A stretch of DNA of 64,000 nucleotides. Origin: Rhodanobacter sp. MP7CTX1. GTDB lineage: Bacteria > Pseudomonadota > Gammaproteobacteria > Xanthomonadales > Rhodanobacteraceae. Under the pieces are notes generated by a model. It saw nothing but the letters and a program-made list of their open reading frames with translations. It made no database searches and was not told where the DNA came from. The translations under genes were made by a program, and so were the position numbers. Below are positions 28,029-36,099 of this stretch, one piece after another. The DNA lies in contig NZ_JACHCN010000003.1 of NCBI RefSeq assembly GCF_014205795.1, positions 317,564 through 381,563 on the forward strand, read 5' to 3'. The first letter of the stretch is position 1. Every line of letters begins with the position of its first letter.

Positions 28029-30117
28029 AAATCTGCTTAATCTTGTCGTGTTCCTCGTAGGTCTTGCCGCCGTGTGCTGGATCGGCGCCGGCTACATCGG
28101 ATCCAATCTGCTGGCGACGGCCGTCACGATGTTGATTGGCGTGTGCTACCTGGCGGGCGGATTTGAGCTGTATCGCTATAGGCAAGCCACGTTCACGCTG
28201 ACGGGCTCCGTTGCGGATTTGTCCGCGGCGCCGACCAGCTTGAGCGATTGGCTCGCGCGCTTGCATCCCAGCCTGCGCAACGCGACACGCCTGCGTATCG
28301 AGGGTGAGCGCGCGGCCTTGCCGGTGCCGGCGCTGACCCCGTATCTGGTGGGTTTGCTCGTATTGCTGGGCATGCTGGGCACGCTGCTGGGCATGATGGC
28401 GACCCTCCGAGGTACCGGTTTAGCGCTGGAGAGCGCGACGGATCTGCAGGCTATCCGCGGATCTCTCGCCGCACCGGTCAAGGGGCTTGGGTTTGCGTTC
28501 GGCACATCGATCGCGGGCGTGGCCAGCTCGGCGATGCTCGGGCTGCTTTCTGCGCTATGTCGGCGCGAACGGCTGCAGGCGGTGCAGCTGCTGGACGTGA
28601 AAATTGCGACGACGTTGCGCATCTACTCGCAGAGCCATCAGCGCGAGGAGTCGTTCAAGCTCCTGCAGCAGCAGACCGCATTGATGCCTACGCTGGTCGA
28701 TCGTCTGCAGACGATGATGGCCACCATCGAGCAGCAGAGCATGGCCACCAGCGAGCGACAGATGGCCAGCCATGAAACGTTCCACTCGAAAACTGAGGCC
28801 ATCTACACCCGCCTGGCTTCCTCCGTTGAGGCGTCGTTGAAGGACAGCGTCGCCGCGAGTGCCGTTGCTGTCGGGGCTGCGCTGCAACCGGCGATGAAGG
28901 CCACGATGGCCGGGCTCGCGCGCGAAACGGCATCGCTGCATGACACCGTCACGCACGCGGTGCAGCGTCAGCTGGAAGGGTTGTCGACTGGTCTTGAGAC
29001 GACCACCACGACCATGGCGGCCAGCTGGAACGATGCACTGATGGAGCACCGGCGATCGAACGAGATACTTGCCCAGGATTTGCGCAGCTCATTGCAGCGA
29101 TTCACTGAAATCTTCGAGGAGCGATCGGTCGGTCTATTGGAAGGTGTCTCTGCACATCTCGATGCCACGGCGGGCAGCGCGGCGAACGCGTGGAACAACG
29201 CGTTGTCGCGGCAAGAGGCCGTCAACGAGGACTTGGCAGCGCGCAATCAGACAGCGTTGACCGTGGCTGTGTCGACCTTTGAGGAGCACGCCACGTCGCT
29301 GGTTCGCATCGTGCACCAGTCGCATGCAGACGTGCAGGCGGTGCTGGAATCGCGGGATCAGGAACGGTTGACGACCTGGACGGATTCGTTCGGTGCGATG
29401 ACCGCTGCGGTGAGCAAACAGTGGGAGCAAGCGGGCGAGCACGCCGCGAGCCAGCAGCAGGAGATCTGCGACATCCTCGCGGGAACCGTGCGCGATATCT
29501 CGGCACAGACACAGGCACATGCCAGCGACACGATCGCCGAGATTTCCCGGCTCGTGGAAGCCGCGTCCGAGGCGCCCAAGGCTGCGGCCGAAGTCGTTGC
29601 CGAGCTACGCCAGAAACTCTCCGACAGCATGGTCCGCGATACCGCCATGCTGGAGGAGCGTAGCCGTCTGATGGCCACGCTCGATACCTTGCTCGATGCG
29701 GTGAACCACGCATCCACCGAGCAACGGCTGGCCGTCGACGCGCTGGTTGCTACGTCGGCCGATCTGCTGGATCGCGTCAGCACCCGGTTCACAGACCATA
29801 TCGAGGCTGAAACCGGCAAGCTTGGCGCGGTGGCCGCGCAAGTCACCGGCAGTGCCGTCGAGGTGGCTAGTCTGGGCGAAGTATTCGGGGTGGCCGTACA
29901 GGCGTTCGGCGAGTCGAATGGCCTGTTGATGGATCATCTGCAACGCATCGAAGCCGCGCTGGACAAATCTCTCGCGCGCAGTGACGAACAGCTGGCTTAT
30001 TACGTCGCGCAGGCCAGGGAAGTTATCGACCTGAGCATGCTGTCGCAGAAGCAGATCATCGAGGAAATGCAGCAGCTCGCCGTCCAACGGGCACTCGATG
30101 GAGCCGAAATGGCATGA
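28021..30117 (+). CDS. DUF802 protein: MotA/ExbB/ZorA-like channel with a long cytoplasmic tail
   Basis: A 698-residue inner-membrane protein. Four predicted helices lie at about 5-24, 29-49, 106-128 and 154-179. The third and fourth carry the proton-channel signature of MotA/TolQ/ExbB proteins: GLLVLLGMLGTLLGMMATL and GLGFAFGTSIAGVASSAMLGLL. Residues 180-698 form a long, Ala/Gln/Thr-rich, largely helical tail. Three DUF802-type repeats with conserved Trp lie around W336 (ASWNDALMEHRRSNEIL), W391 (NAWNNALSRQEAVNEDL) and W468 (KQWEQAGEHAASQQQEI). A pore-forming channel plus a long intracellular tail is the ZorA plan. Its MotB-like partner is the next gene, with an ATGA overlap. Function is unproven. 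Confidence 0.85.
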   Translation: MFRNLLNLVVFLVGLAAVCWIGAGYIGSNLLATAVTMLIGVCYLAGGFELYRYRQATFTLTGSVADLSAAPTSLSDWLARLHPSLRNATRLRIEGERAALPVPALTPYLVGLLVLLGMLGTLLGMMATLRGTGLALESATDLQAIRGSLAAPVKGLGFAFGTSIAGVASSAMLGLLSALCRRERLQAVQLLDVKIATTLRIYSQSHQREESFKLLQQQTALMPTLVDRLQTMMATIEQQSMATSERQMASHETFHSKTEAIYTRLASSVEASLKDSVAASAVAVGAALQPAMKATMAGLARETASLHDTVTHAVQRQLEGLSTGLETTTTTMAASWNDALMEHRRSNEILAQDLRSSLQRFTEIFEERSVGLLEGVSAHLDATAGSAANAWNNALSRQEAVNEDLAARNQTALTVAVSTFEEHATSLVRIVHQSHADVQAVLESRDQERLTTWTDSFGAMTAAVSKQWEQAGEHAASQQQEICDILAGTVRDISAQTQAHASDTIAEISRLVEAASEAPKAAAEVVAELRQKLSDSMVRDTAMLEERSRLMATLDTLLDAVNHASTEQRLAVDALVATSADLLDRVSTRFTDHIEAETGKLGAVAAQVTGSAVEVASLGEVFGVAVQAFGESNGLLMDHLQRIEAALDKSLARSDEQLAYYVAQAREVIDLSMLSQKQIIEEMQQLAVQRALDGAEMA

Positions 30118-30761
30118 GTGACGAACTTGATGGCGTCGAGGAGTCGACGGCACCGATCTGGGCCGCCTTCGGCGACCTGATGTCGGTGCTGCTGGGCGCG
30201 TTCGTGCTGATCCTGGTGGGCGTGATCGGTGTGCAGCTGCAGCTCTCGAACAAGCTGGATGAAGCGGTCAAACAGCGACAGGCCGAGGCGCAACGTCGCA
30301 TGACGTTGGAGCAGGCGTTGGCAGTCCCGCTGGCAGCTGGCCGTGTGACGCTCGTCAATGGGCGCATCGGTATTCGCGGCAGCGTGTTGTTCGCGCTGAA
30401 CTCCGATCAGCTTCAGCCCGAAGGGCGGGAGGTATTGAAGAGCCTGGCGGCCCCGCTTTCCGACTACCTCAAGTCTCGCGCCGAAATCCTGATGGTGAGT
30501 GGCTTCACTGACGATCGCCAAGTGCGCGATGGCAACCAGCAGTTCGCCGACAACTGGGAGTTGTCAGCCGAGCGTGCGTTGACTGTGACCCGTGCGTTGG
30601 TCGCCGATGGTGTACCGGCCTCATCGGTATTTGCAGCCGCGTTTGGTTCCGAGCAGCCGGTGAGCTCGAATGCTGACGACGAGGGACGGGCCCGCAACCG
30701 GCGAGTGGAAATTTCACCCATCCCGAAGCAGCCGACGACAACCGTGACGGCTAATGAGTGA
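30114..30761 (+). CDS. MotB/ZorB-like OmpA-family protein
   Basis: A 215-residue partner of the DUF802 channel. A single N-terminal membrane helix (about 16-38) begins PIWAAFGDLMSVLLGAF, with D21 at the position of the proton-carrying Asp of MotB, ExbD and ZorB. A short charged linker leads to an OmpA C-terminal domain: GSVLFALNSDQLQPEGREVL, WELSAERALTVTRALVADGV and GRARNRRVEI, the residues that bind the peptide stem of peptidoglycan. It therefore looks like the wall-anchored half of an ion-driven stator. It overlaps DUF802 by 4 bases and DUF2894 by 8. No plug helix or flagellar genes are evident nearby. Confidence 0.87.
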   Translation: MSDELDGVEESTAPIWAAFGDLMSVLLGAFVLILVGVIGVQLQLSNKLDEAVKQRQAEAQRRMTLEQALAVPLAAGRVTLVNGRIGIRGSVLFALNSDQLQPEGREVLKSLAAPLSDYLKSRAEILMVSGFTDDRQVRDGNQQFADNWELSAERALTVTRALVADGVPASSVFAAAFGSEQPVSSNADDEGRARNRRVEISPIPKQPTTTVTANE

Positions 30762-31368
30762 TGTTGGGATACGTGCCCGAGCCACACTCGACGCGTGGCG
30801 CGAGCAGAACGCCGATCGCCTGAATCCCGTGCGGTTTCATTTCATCGAGGCGCTGGAACGGCGCGCGGCAGATCATGGCGGTGAGGCGCGACGTATTCTT
30901 GACGAGAGGCTGTCCAAGCTTCTCGCGGCCTACGCTGACGATCTCGAAGCCGCGGCACCCGACAGCCCGACAACGCCACCTTCGCTCGCTCGCGGAGCGC
31001 TTGGCGAATTGATCGATCACATCTCCAACGGCGTGGCGCCCCGGCCCTCCACCTATCCAACATTGGAGGCGCTCGATGACTTCAGAAAAATCTGGTCCGA
31101 GCTCCGAACGGATAGCCAGGTGCGGCAGTCGCTGGAGCAAGTACCCACCAATGCCGGCCCCCTCAACTCGGGCAACCTTGTACACCGGTCGCTTACGCTC
31201 ATGCGCGAGCTGTCGCCGGCATATCTCCAGCAATTCTTGTCGTACGTCGACACCTTGTCATGGATGGAGCAGATGAACGACGGCGGAGCCCTGGCGACCA
31301 AGGATGGGCCCCGAGCCATGGGTCCCAAAAAACGCGCTCGGGCCAAACCGCGCGGGCATCGCGAGTAA
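30754..31368 (+). CDS. DUF2894-family protein, last gene of the cassette
   Basis: A 204-residue soluble protein of unknown function. The helical N-terminal part (TLDAWREQNADRLNPVRFHFIEALERRAADHGGEARRILDERLSKLL) and LDDFRKIWSELRTDSQVRQSLEQVPTNAGPLNSGNLVHRSLTLMRELSPAYLQQFLSYVDTLSWMEQM are typical of DUF2894. The C-terminus is basic (GPKKRARAKPRGHRE), so contact with nucleic acid or the membrane surface is possible. Its start overlaps the OmpA gene by 8 bases, and a terminator follows directly, closing the operon. Confidence 0.82.
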   Translation: MSDVGIRARATLDAWREQNADRLNPVRFHFIEALERRAADHGGEARRILDERLSKLLAAYADDLEAAAPDSPTTPPSLARGALGELIDHISNGVAPRPSTYPTLEALDDFRKIWSELRTDSQVRQSLEQVPTNAGPLNSGNLVHRSLTLMRELSPAYLQQFLSYVDTLSWMEQMNDGGALATKDGPRAMGPKKRARAKPRGHRE

Positions 31369-31392
31369 AACCCGCCGCAAGCGGGTTTTTTG
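31367..31392 (+). terminator. Terminator of the DUF3348-DUF2894 operon
   Basis: The arms AAAACCCGC (31367-31375) and GCGGGTTTT (31381-31389) with a CGCAA loop run into TTTTTTG. The hairpin starts within the stop codon of DUF2894. Confidence 0.85.
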
Positions 31393-31506
31393 TTGGCCAT
31401 CCAGCGCATCCAGACGAGTGGCACGGTGCTGTTCGCGAGCGATACTCTCCTGCGGCAAGGCCAATCCTCCTATCATCTGTCGATCATCGAGTGATGGAGT
31501 ACTGCC

Positions 31507-33750
31507 ATGGGATCACGTCATCGGCTGGCTGGTTGTCTGATTGTCGCGAGTGGTTTTTGCGTGACCGCATGGGCCATGGGTGCGGCGGATGCGCCGGCGC
31601 GGCCATGGATGAACACGTCACTCTCCGCTGACCAGCGCGCCGAACTGGTGCTGAAGGCGATGACGCAGGACGAGAAGTTTCGTTTGATCCGCACCGATTT
31701 TGGTGAAGCCCGTGACGGCAAGCCGATGCCGGTCGGTGCGCTGGACTCAGCAGGCTACATGCCGGCGATACCCCGGCTCGGGTTGCCCGCGTTGCAGGAA
31801 ACGGATGCGGGACTTGGCGTGGCGCGGCCCGATTTGAGTGGCAAGGGAGCTACGGCATTGCCGTCGGGGCTGGCGACGGCGGCCAGCTTTGATCCGCAGC
31901 TGGCCTTCGCCGGTGGTGCGATGATCGGCGCCGAGGCAAGGCGCAAAGGCTTCAACATCTTGCTGGCGGGTGGCGTCGATCTGCAGCGCGACCCGCGCAA
32001 TGGGCGCAATTTCGAATACGCGGGCGAAGATCCGCTGCTTGCCGGCACCATCGTCGGTCATGCCGTGCAGGGCATCCAGAGTCAGCACATCGTCGCCACC
32101 ATCAAGCATTACGCGCTCAACGCGCTGGAAACCGGGCGGCAGACGCTGAGCTCACAACTCGATCCGAAGGCCGCTCGCGAGTCTGATCTGCTCGCGTTTG
32201 AGATCGCCATCGGCATCGGCCATCCTGGTGCGGTGATGTGTGCATACAACCGCGTCAACGGGGTGTACGCCTGCGAGAACGACTGGCTGCTCAATCAGGT
32301 GCTCAAGCACGACTGGGCCTATCCTGGCTTCGTGATGTCCGACTGGGGCGCCGTGCACAGCGCGGGCAAGGCGGCAATGGCGGGACTGGATCAGGAATCG
32401 GCGGGCGAATTTTTCGACGCGACGGTGTATTTCGACAAGCCCTTGCGCGCGGCTGTCGCGTCCGGCGAAGTGCCGCAGGCGCGGATCGACGACATGGTCC
32501 GGCGCATTTTGCGCAGCCTGTTCGCGGAAGGTGTGATGGATCATCCATCGCAGCCGGCGCCGCTCGATGCGGTCGCCGATGCGGCGGTGGCGCAGCGAGC
32601 GGAAGAGGCTGGGGCCGTATTGCTGCGCAACGAGCATGATCTGCTACCGCTGGCGCCGACACTGACGTCCGTTGCGGTGATCGGCGGACATGCGGATCGT
32701 GGTGTGTTGACTGGCGGCGGTTCCTCGGCGGTCATGCCGATAGCTGGCAACGCGGTGCCGGGCCTGGCGCCGCCAGACTGGCCGGGGCCACCCTACTATC
32801 AGCCTTCGGCTCCGTTGGCGGCAATCAATCGCCGTGTGCAGGGGAAGGCGCAATTCACCGATGGTCGCGACATTGCCGCGGCGGTGCAGCTGGCCGCGCA
32901 CTCGGATGTAGCCGTGGTATTCGTCGAGCAATGGGCGGCGGAGTCGTTCGACCTGCCCGACATGACGCTGCCAAACCACCAGGACGCCCTGGTCGCTGCG
33001 GTCGCAAAGGCGAACCCGCATACGATCGTGGTGCTGGAGAACAACGGGCCCGTGCATATGCCGTGGCTGGGACAGGTCGGTGCAGTGCTGGAGGCGTGGT
33101 ATCCGGGTGCCGCTGGTGGCGAAGCGATCGCCCGATTGCTGTTCGGCGAAGTGGCACCGTCTGGCCGCCTGCCGTTTAGCTGGCCGCGCGACGAGTCGCA
33201 GTTGCCAAGACCGCAGATTCCCGGTGCCGGTATGGCCGCGATCGGCCTGCCTCCGCAAGGTCAGCCAGCCGATTCGGTGGATTACAACATCGAGGGCGCC
33301 GACGTCGGCTATCGATGGTTCCAGCGGCGTGGAATCGAACCGCTGTTTCCGTTCGGCCATGGTTTGACCTATACCCATTTTGGCTACGACAAGCTGCAGG
33401 CGCAGTGGAAGGATGGACGGCTGATCGTGGCGTTCGATGTGAGCAATCGCGGCAAGCGTGCAGGCGTTGACGTGCCGCAGCTTTATGTGACGTTGCCGGC
33501 TAACGGGCAGACGCGTCGACTCGCCGGATGGAACCGCATCTCGCTTAAGGCTGGCGAGACACGCCATGTGGAAGTGACGGCCGACGCCCGCATCCTGGCG
33601 AGCTACGACTCGGCACCGCACACCTGGCAGCGTGCGGCTGGACGTTACCAGGTGCAGCTGGGGCATTCGGCGGCGGCGTTTGAGGGCAGCGCGATGATCG
33701 ATCTGCCAGCGGGCGAGTGTTCCGTAAGCACCTGCAGCACTCCGCCATGA
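31507..33750 (+). CDS. Secreted glycoside hydrolase family 3 (beta-glucosidase type)
   Basis: A 747-residue exported glycosidase. The Sec signal peptide (about 1-27) precedes the GH3 (alpha/beta)8 domain. The catalytic nucleophile is D279 in GFVMSDWGAVHS; substrate-binding segments include KHYALNALETGRQTLSSQ and NRVNGVYACENDWLL. The second alpha/beta sandwich domain contains VIGGHADRGVLTGGGSSAV and AVVFVEQWAAES. The C-terminal fibronectin-III-like domain follows (FPFGHGLTYTHFGY; VPQLYVTLP). The likely role is cleavage of beta-linked gluco-oligosaccharides in the periplasm or outside. A REP cluster starts right after the stop. Confidence 0.9.
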   Translation: MGSRHRLAGCLIVASGFCVTAWAMGAADAPARPWMNTSLSADQRAELVLKAMTQDEKFRLIRTDFGEARDGKPMPVGALDSAGYMPAIPRLGLPALQETDAGLGVARPDLSGKGATALPSGLATAASFDPQLAFAGGAMIGAEARRKGFNILLAGGVDLQRDPRNGRNFEYAGEDPLLAGTIVGHAVQGIQSQHIVATIKHYALNALETGRQTLSSQLDPKAARESDLLAFEIAIGIGHPGAVMCAYNRVNGVYACENDWLLNQVLKHDWAYPGFVMSDWGAVHSAGKAAMAGLDQESAGEFFDATVYFDKPLRAAVASGEVPQARIDDMVRRILRSLFAEGVMDHPSQPAPLDAVADAAVAQRAEEAGAVLLRNEHDLLPLAPTLTSVAVIGGHADRGVLTGGGSSAVMPIAGNAVPGLAPPDWPGPPYYQPSAPLAAINRRVQGKAQFTDGRDIAAAVQLAAHSDVAVVFVEQWAAESFDLPDMTLPNHQDALVAAVAKANPHTIVVLENNGPVHMPWLGQVGAVLEAWYPGAAGGEAIARLLFGEVAPSGRLPFSWPRDESQLPRPQIPGAGMAAIGLPPQGQPADSVDYNIEGADVGYRWFQRRGIEPLFPFGHGLTYTHFGYDKLQAQWKDGRLIVAFDVSNRGKRAGVDVPQLYVTLPANGQTRRLAGWNRISLKAGETRHVEVTADARILASYDSAPHTWQRAAGRYQVQLGHSAAAFEGSAMIDLPAGECSVSTCSTPP

Positions 33751-33776
33751 TGTAGGAGCGCATGCTGTGAACGAAT

Positions 33777-33848
33777 GCTCGTGTGGGAGCGACTTCAGTC
33801 GCGATAGCACTTCGAGCAGATCGCGACTGAAGTCGCTCCCACACGAGC
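33777..33848. repeat. REP element with 29-base perfect arms
   Basis: The left arm 33777-33805 and right arm 33820-33848 are exact reverse complements around a 14-base loop. The core is GTGTGGGAGCGACTTCAGTC. A GTAGGAGCGCA head at 33752 precedes it. This is the best-preserved REP of the window. Confidence 0.9.
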
Positions 33849-33915
33849 GTTTCGCTCAAGGGTTACCAGCTCGTCATCTTGCGCGTGGGATGTCGCCACC
33901 GTGGTTAGCTATCGC

Positions 33916-34001
33916 GTAGGTTGGGGAGCGCAAAGCGAGCCCCAACGGGTCGGCGGGATGCTTGAGGTGTGTTGGGCTTCGCTACGCTCACCCCAACCTA
34001 C
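33916..34001. repeat. Second palindromic repeat (GTAGGTTGGGG family)
   Basis: GTAGGTTGGGG at 33916 and its exact reverse complement at 33991-34001 enclose two smaller complementary parts (GGAGCGCAAAGCGAGCCCC; GGGCTTCGCTACGCTCACCCC). Together with the REP at 33777 it fills the gap between the convergent GH3 and lipase-like genes and may stop transcription from both sides. Confidence 0.8.
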
Positions 34002-34017
34002 CAAGCTGCCGTTCCGG

Positions 34018-35910
34018 CTATGGCTGGGCTGCCTTCAGCGTCGCAACATGCAGCCTCAGAATCCGGCGCAGTTCCAGGATCGCGGCAGGCGTTCCCTGCA
34101 CGGTATGCCACGAGGGGATCGCGAGTTCGGAGTCGGCGCCATCGAGGTGCGCGCTCTTGTAAGGAACCACGCCGTCGCTGCTGTCCTGTAATGGCTCGCC
34201 CTTCGATTTATAGACGCCCACGATCGTGTGATAGCGCACGCGCGGCGAGATCGGCAGGCTCGCGGCGGCGACGATGAACGGGTCAGTGTCGCTGAGGTTG
34301 TCGATGCTGTTGGGTATGCGGATCGGTGTGTTGGTAGCGGAATCTTCCTTCAGCAGATCGGAAAGGCTGGCCATCTCCTTCAGCACATTGACGGGCAGGC
34401 GGATGAGGTTGCCGATCAGGCGTGCCAGGCGATTCTGGGCGTAGGGGGTGCCACGGTGCGGCGTGGCGAGAAAAACGACGCGTGTCACCTGCGGCATCGG
34501 CGTGAACTGCAGATAAGGCGCGAGGCGTTCGCGCAGTTGGGCACGTTTTTCCGGCGACAGATTCGCGCGCACCGGCACGATGCTCCACAGTTTGTCGTCG
34601 CTCGAGGACACCAGCAGGCGTGCGATGAGGCCACCCATGCTGTGCCCGATCAGCACCATGTTCTGCGACGCACGCGCCTGGCCGTTTGGGTCGAAGTGCT
34701 GAAGCGTCGCATCCAGCGCCTTGCGGATGCTCGCGAGATTGACCGCGACCGGGGCATTCGTGGGGTAGTAGACCTCCCATACCTGATAGTTGCGGCGCAG
34801 CTCCTCGTCGCCCATGACTTCGTTCGCTACGTTGATCCATGCCTCCGGACTACTGCCTAGCCCATGCAGCATCACCACGGTCAGGCGGTTGGGATCGTAA
34901 GGCTGCATCATCAGCACGCGCGGCGTTGTGAGGCCGCCCTCACGGCCCAGCAAGGAGCGGATCGACTGGCTGGCGAAGCCGGAGCGGGCCAGCCACACGC
35001 CATACGCGGCGGTGAAGTTGGCGCCGAGCGGCACGGTACGGCCGGCGATGGTGATGGAGTCATCGCGGTAGGGATCCCTGACCAGCAGCTGGACCTGTTT
35101 CGTCGCCAGCACGTCGTTGAGCGATGCACCATCGAAGACCAGCGCGCCCGTCATCGACACGTAGTCGGGCTCACGCCATGGCACATCGTCGTCAGGCGCG
35201 GCAGGTGGCGTAACGGCGACGAAGTCCGATCCGAAACCGTCGCGCTGGTAGATGTTGCGCAAACCCTTGAAGCGCAGATCAGCGGCCGGAATGAGTTCCG
35301 TCGGCACACGCGCCTTGTTCGCCAGCCGCAGGTCGGTCTGCGGACGCAGCACGGTCCAGCCAGCTAGCGATGTCTGCGTCCATTGCTTGCCCAACTGGGG
35401 CAGCTCCTGGAAGAAGCGGCTCACTGCGCGCTGCACGGCAAAGTTGTAGAACCCGATCACCTGAACCTGGCGCAGCGCGAACGCGCGATCGGCCGGCGAG
35501 CGCGCGGAATAGAAAAGATAAGCGTAGGCATAACGCGCGGACTGCAGATAGGCGTCCAGGGTCTGATCCGCCATCGGGCTACCGGCCTGATCGGTCTTGA
35601 TCGCCTTGCCCAGCCAGAGTTCGGCGAGTGCGGACAGCTGCTGCTCGTCATTCAACCCCGGCGAGTGCGCAATGGTATCCGTACAGGTCGTGAAGTCGCG
35701 CTGGCAGCTGTCGACGGTCAACGCCACCACGTTGAGTGCCTGCACCGTGCGGTCGCTCAGACGGCCAGTGCCAACGACGTCGGCGCGCTGCTCGTTGACG
35801 CAGTCGTGCGTCTTGACGCGGCTTACGTCGACCATCGCACAGGCATTGAGGCCGAGCGCCATGACGATGGCAACGCATTGCACGATCCAGGTGCGCGTGC
35901 CACGTTTCAT
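34018..35910 (-). CDS. Lipoprotein with alpha/beta-hydrolase (lipase-like) domain
   Basis: A 630-residue envelope protein. A lipoprotein signal with lipobox LNAC (near residue 24) is followed by a helical N-terminal region of about 300 residues. An alpha/beta-hydrolase fold starts at LTVVMLHGLGSSPEAWINVANEV, with nucleophile S424 in LIGHSMGGLIARLL. The catalytic His may be in VVFLATPHRGTPYA or in the C-terminal SWHTVQGTP. Substrate is unknown; esterase or lipase activity is the family expectation. It is divergent from the DUF4105 gene, with about 190 bases between them. Confidence 0.8.
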   Translation of the reverse strand: MKRGTRTWIVQCVAIVMALGLNACAMVDVSRVKTHDCVNEQRADVVGTGRLSDRTVQALNVVALTVDSCQRDFTTCTDTIAHSPGLNDEQQLSALAELWLGKAIKTDQAGSPMADQTLDAYLQSARYAYAYLFYSARSPADRAFALRQVQVIGFYNFAVQRAVSRFFQELPQLGKQWTQTSLAGWTVLRPQTDLRLANKARVPTELIPAADLRFKGLRNIYQRDGFGSDFVAVTPPAAPDDDVPWREPDYVSMTGALVFDGASLNDVLATKQVQLLVRDPYRDDSITIAGRTVPLGANFTAAYGVWLARSGFASQSIRSLLGREGGLTTPRVLMMQPYDPNRLTVVMLHGLGSSPEAWINVANEVMGDEELRRNYQVWEVYYPTNAPVAVNLASIRKALDATLQHFDPNGQARASQNMVLIGHSMGGLIARLLVSSSDDKLWSIVPVRANLSPEKRAQLRERLAPYLQFTPMPQVTRVVFLATPHRGTPYAQNRLARLIGNLIRLPVNVLKEMASLSDLLKEDSATNTPIRIPNSIDNLSDTDPFIVAAASLPISPRVRYHTIVGVYKSKGEPLQDSSDGVVPYKSAHLDGADSELAIPSWHTVQGTPAAILELRRILRLHVATLKAAQP

Positions 35911-36099
35911 GTGGGATCAGTCCATTCGGCCGGATGGTTGCGCGATTGTAGCCATGACGCAACGCCACGACGACTTTCAGCGCGAACGACGCACTGAATG
36001 CTGGTGGCGGACGTGAGCGGCGCGTTGTGTTCGGGTGGCCAAAGCGGCACGCTTGGCTCATGGATCGACTGGCTCTTGCATCGAGATGCGGGGAACAAG

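Noticed and set aside
27270..31368. Complete Zorya defence system
   Set aside because: The channel and OmpA pair fit ZorA-ZorB, but neither flanking protein has helicase, nuclease or ZorC-like motifs, and the neighbours are core genes and a glycosidase rather than other defence genes.
27270..31368. Flagellar stator motA-motB
   Set aside because: The channel protein is far longer than MotA, the tail is unlike it, and no flagellar or chemotaxis gene is near.
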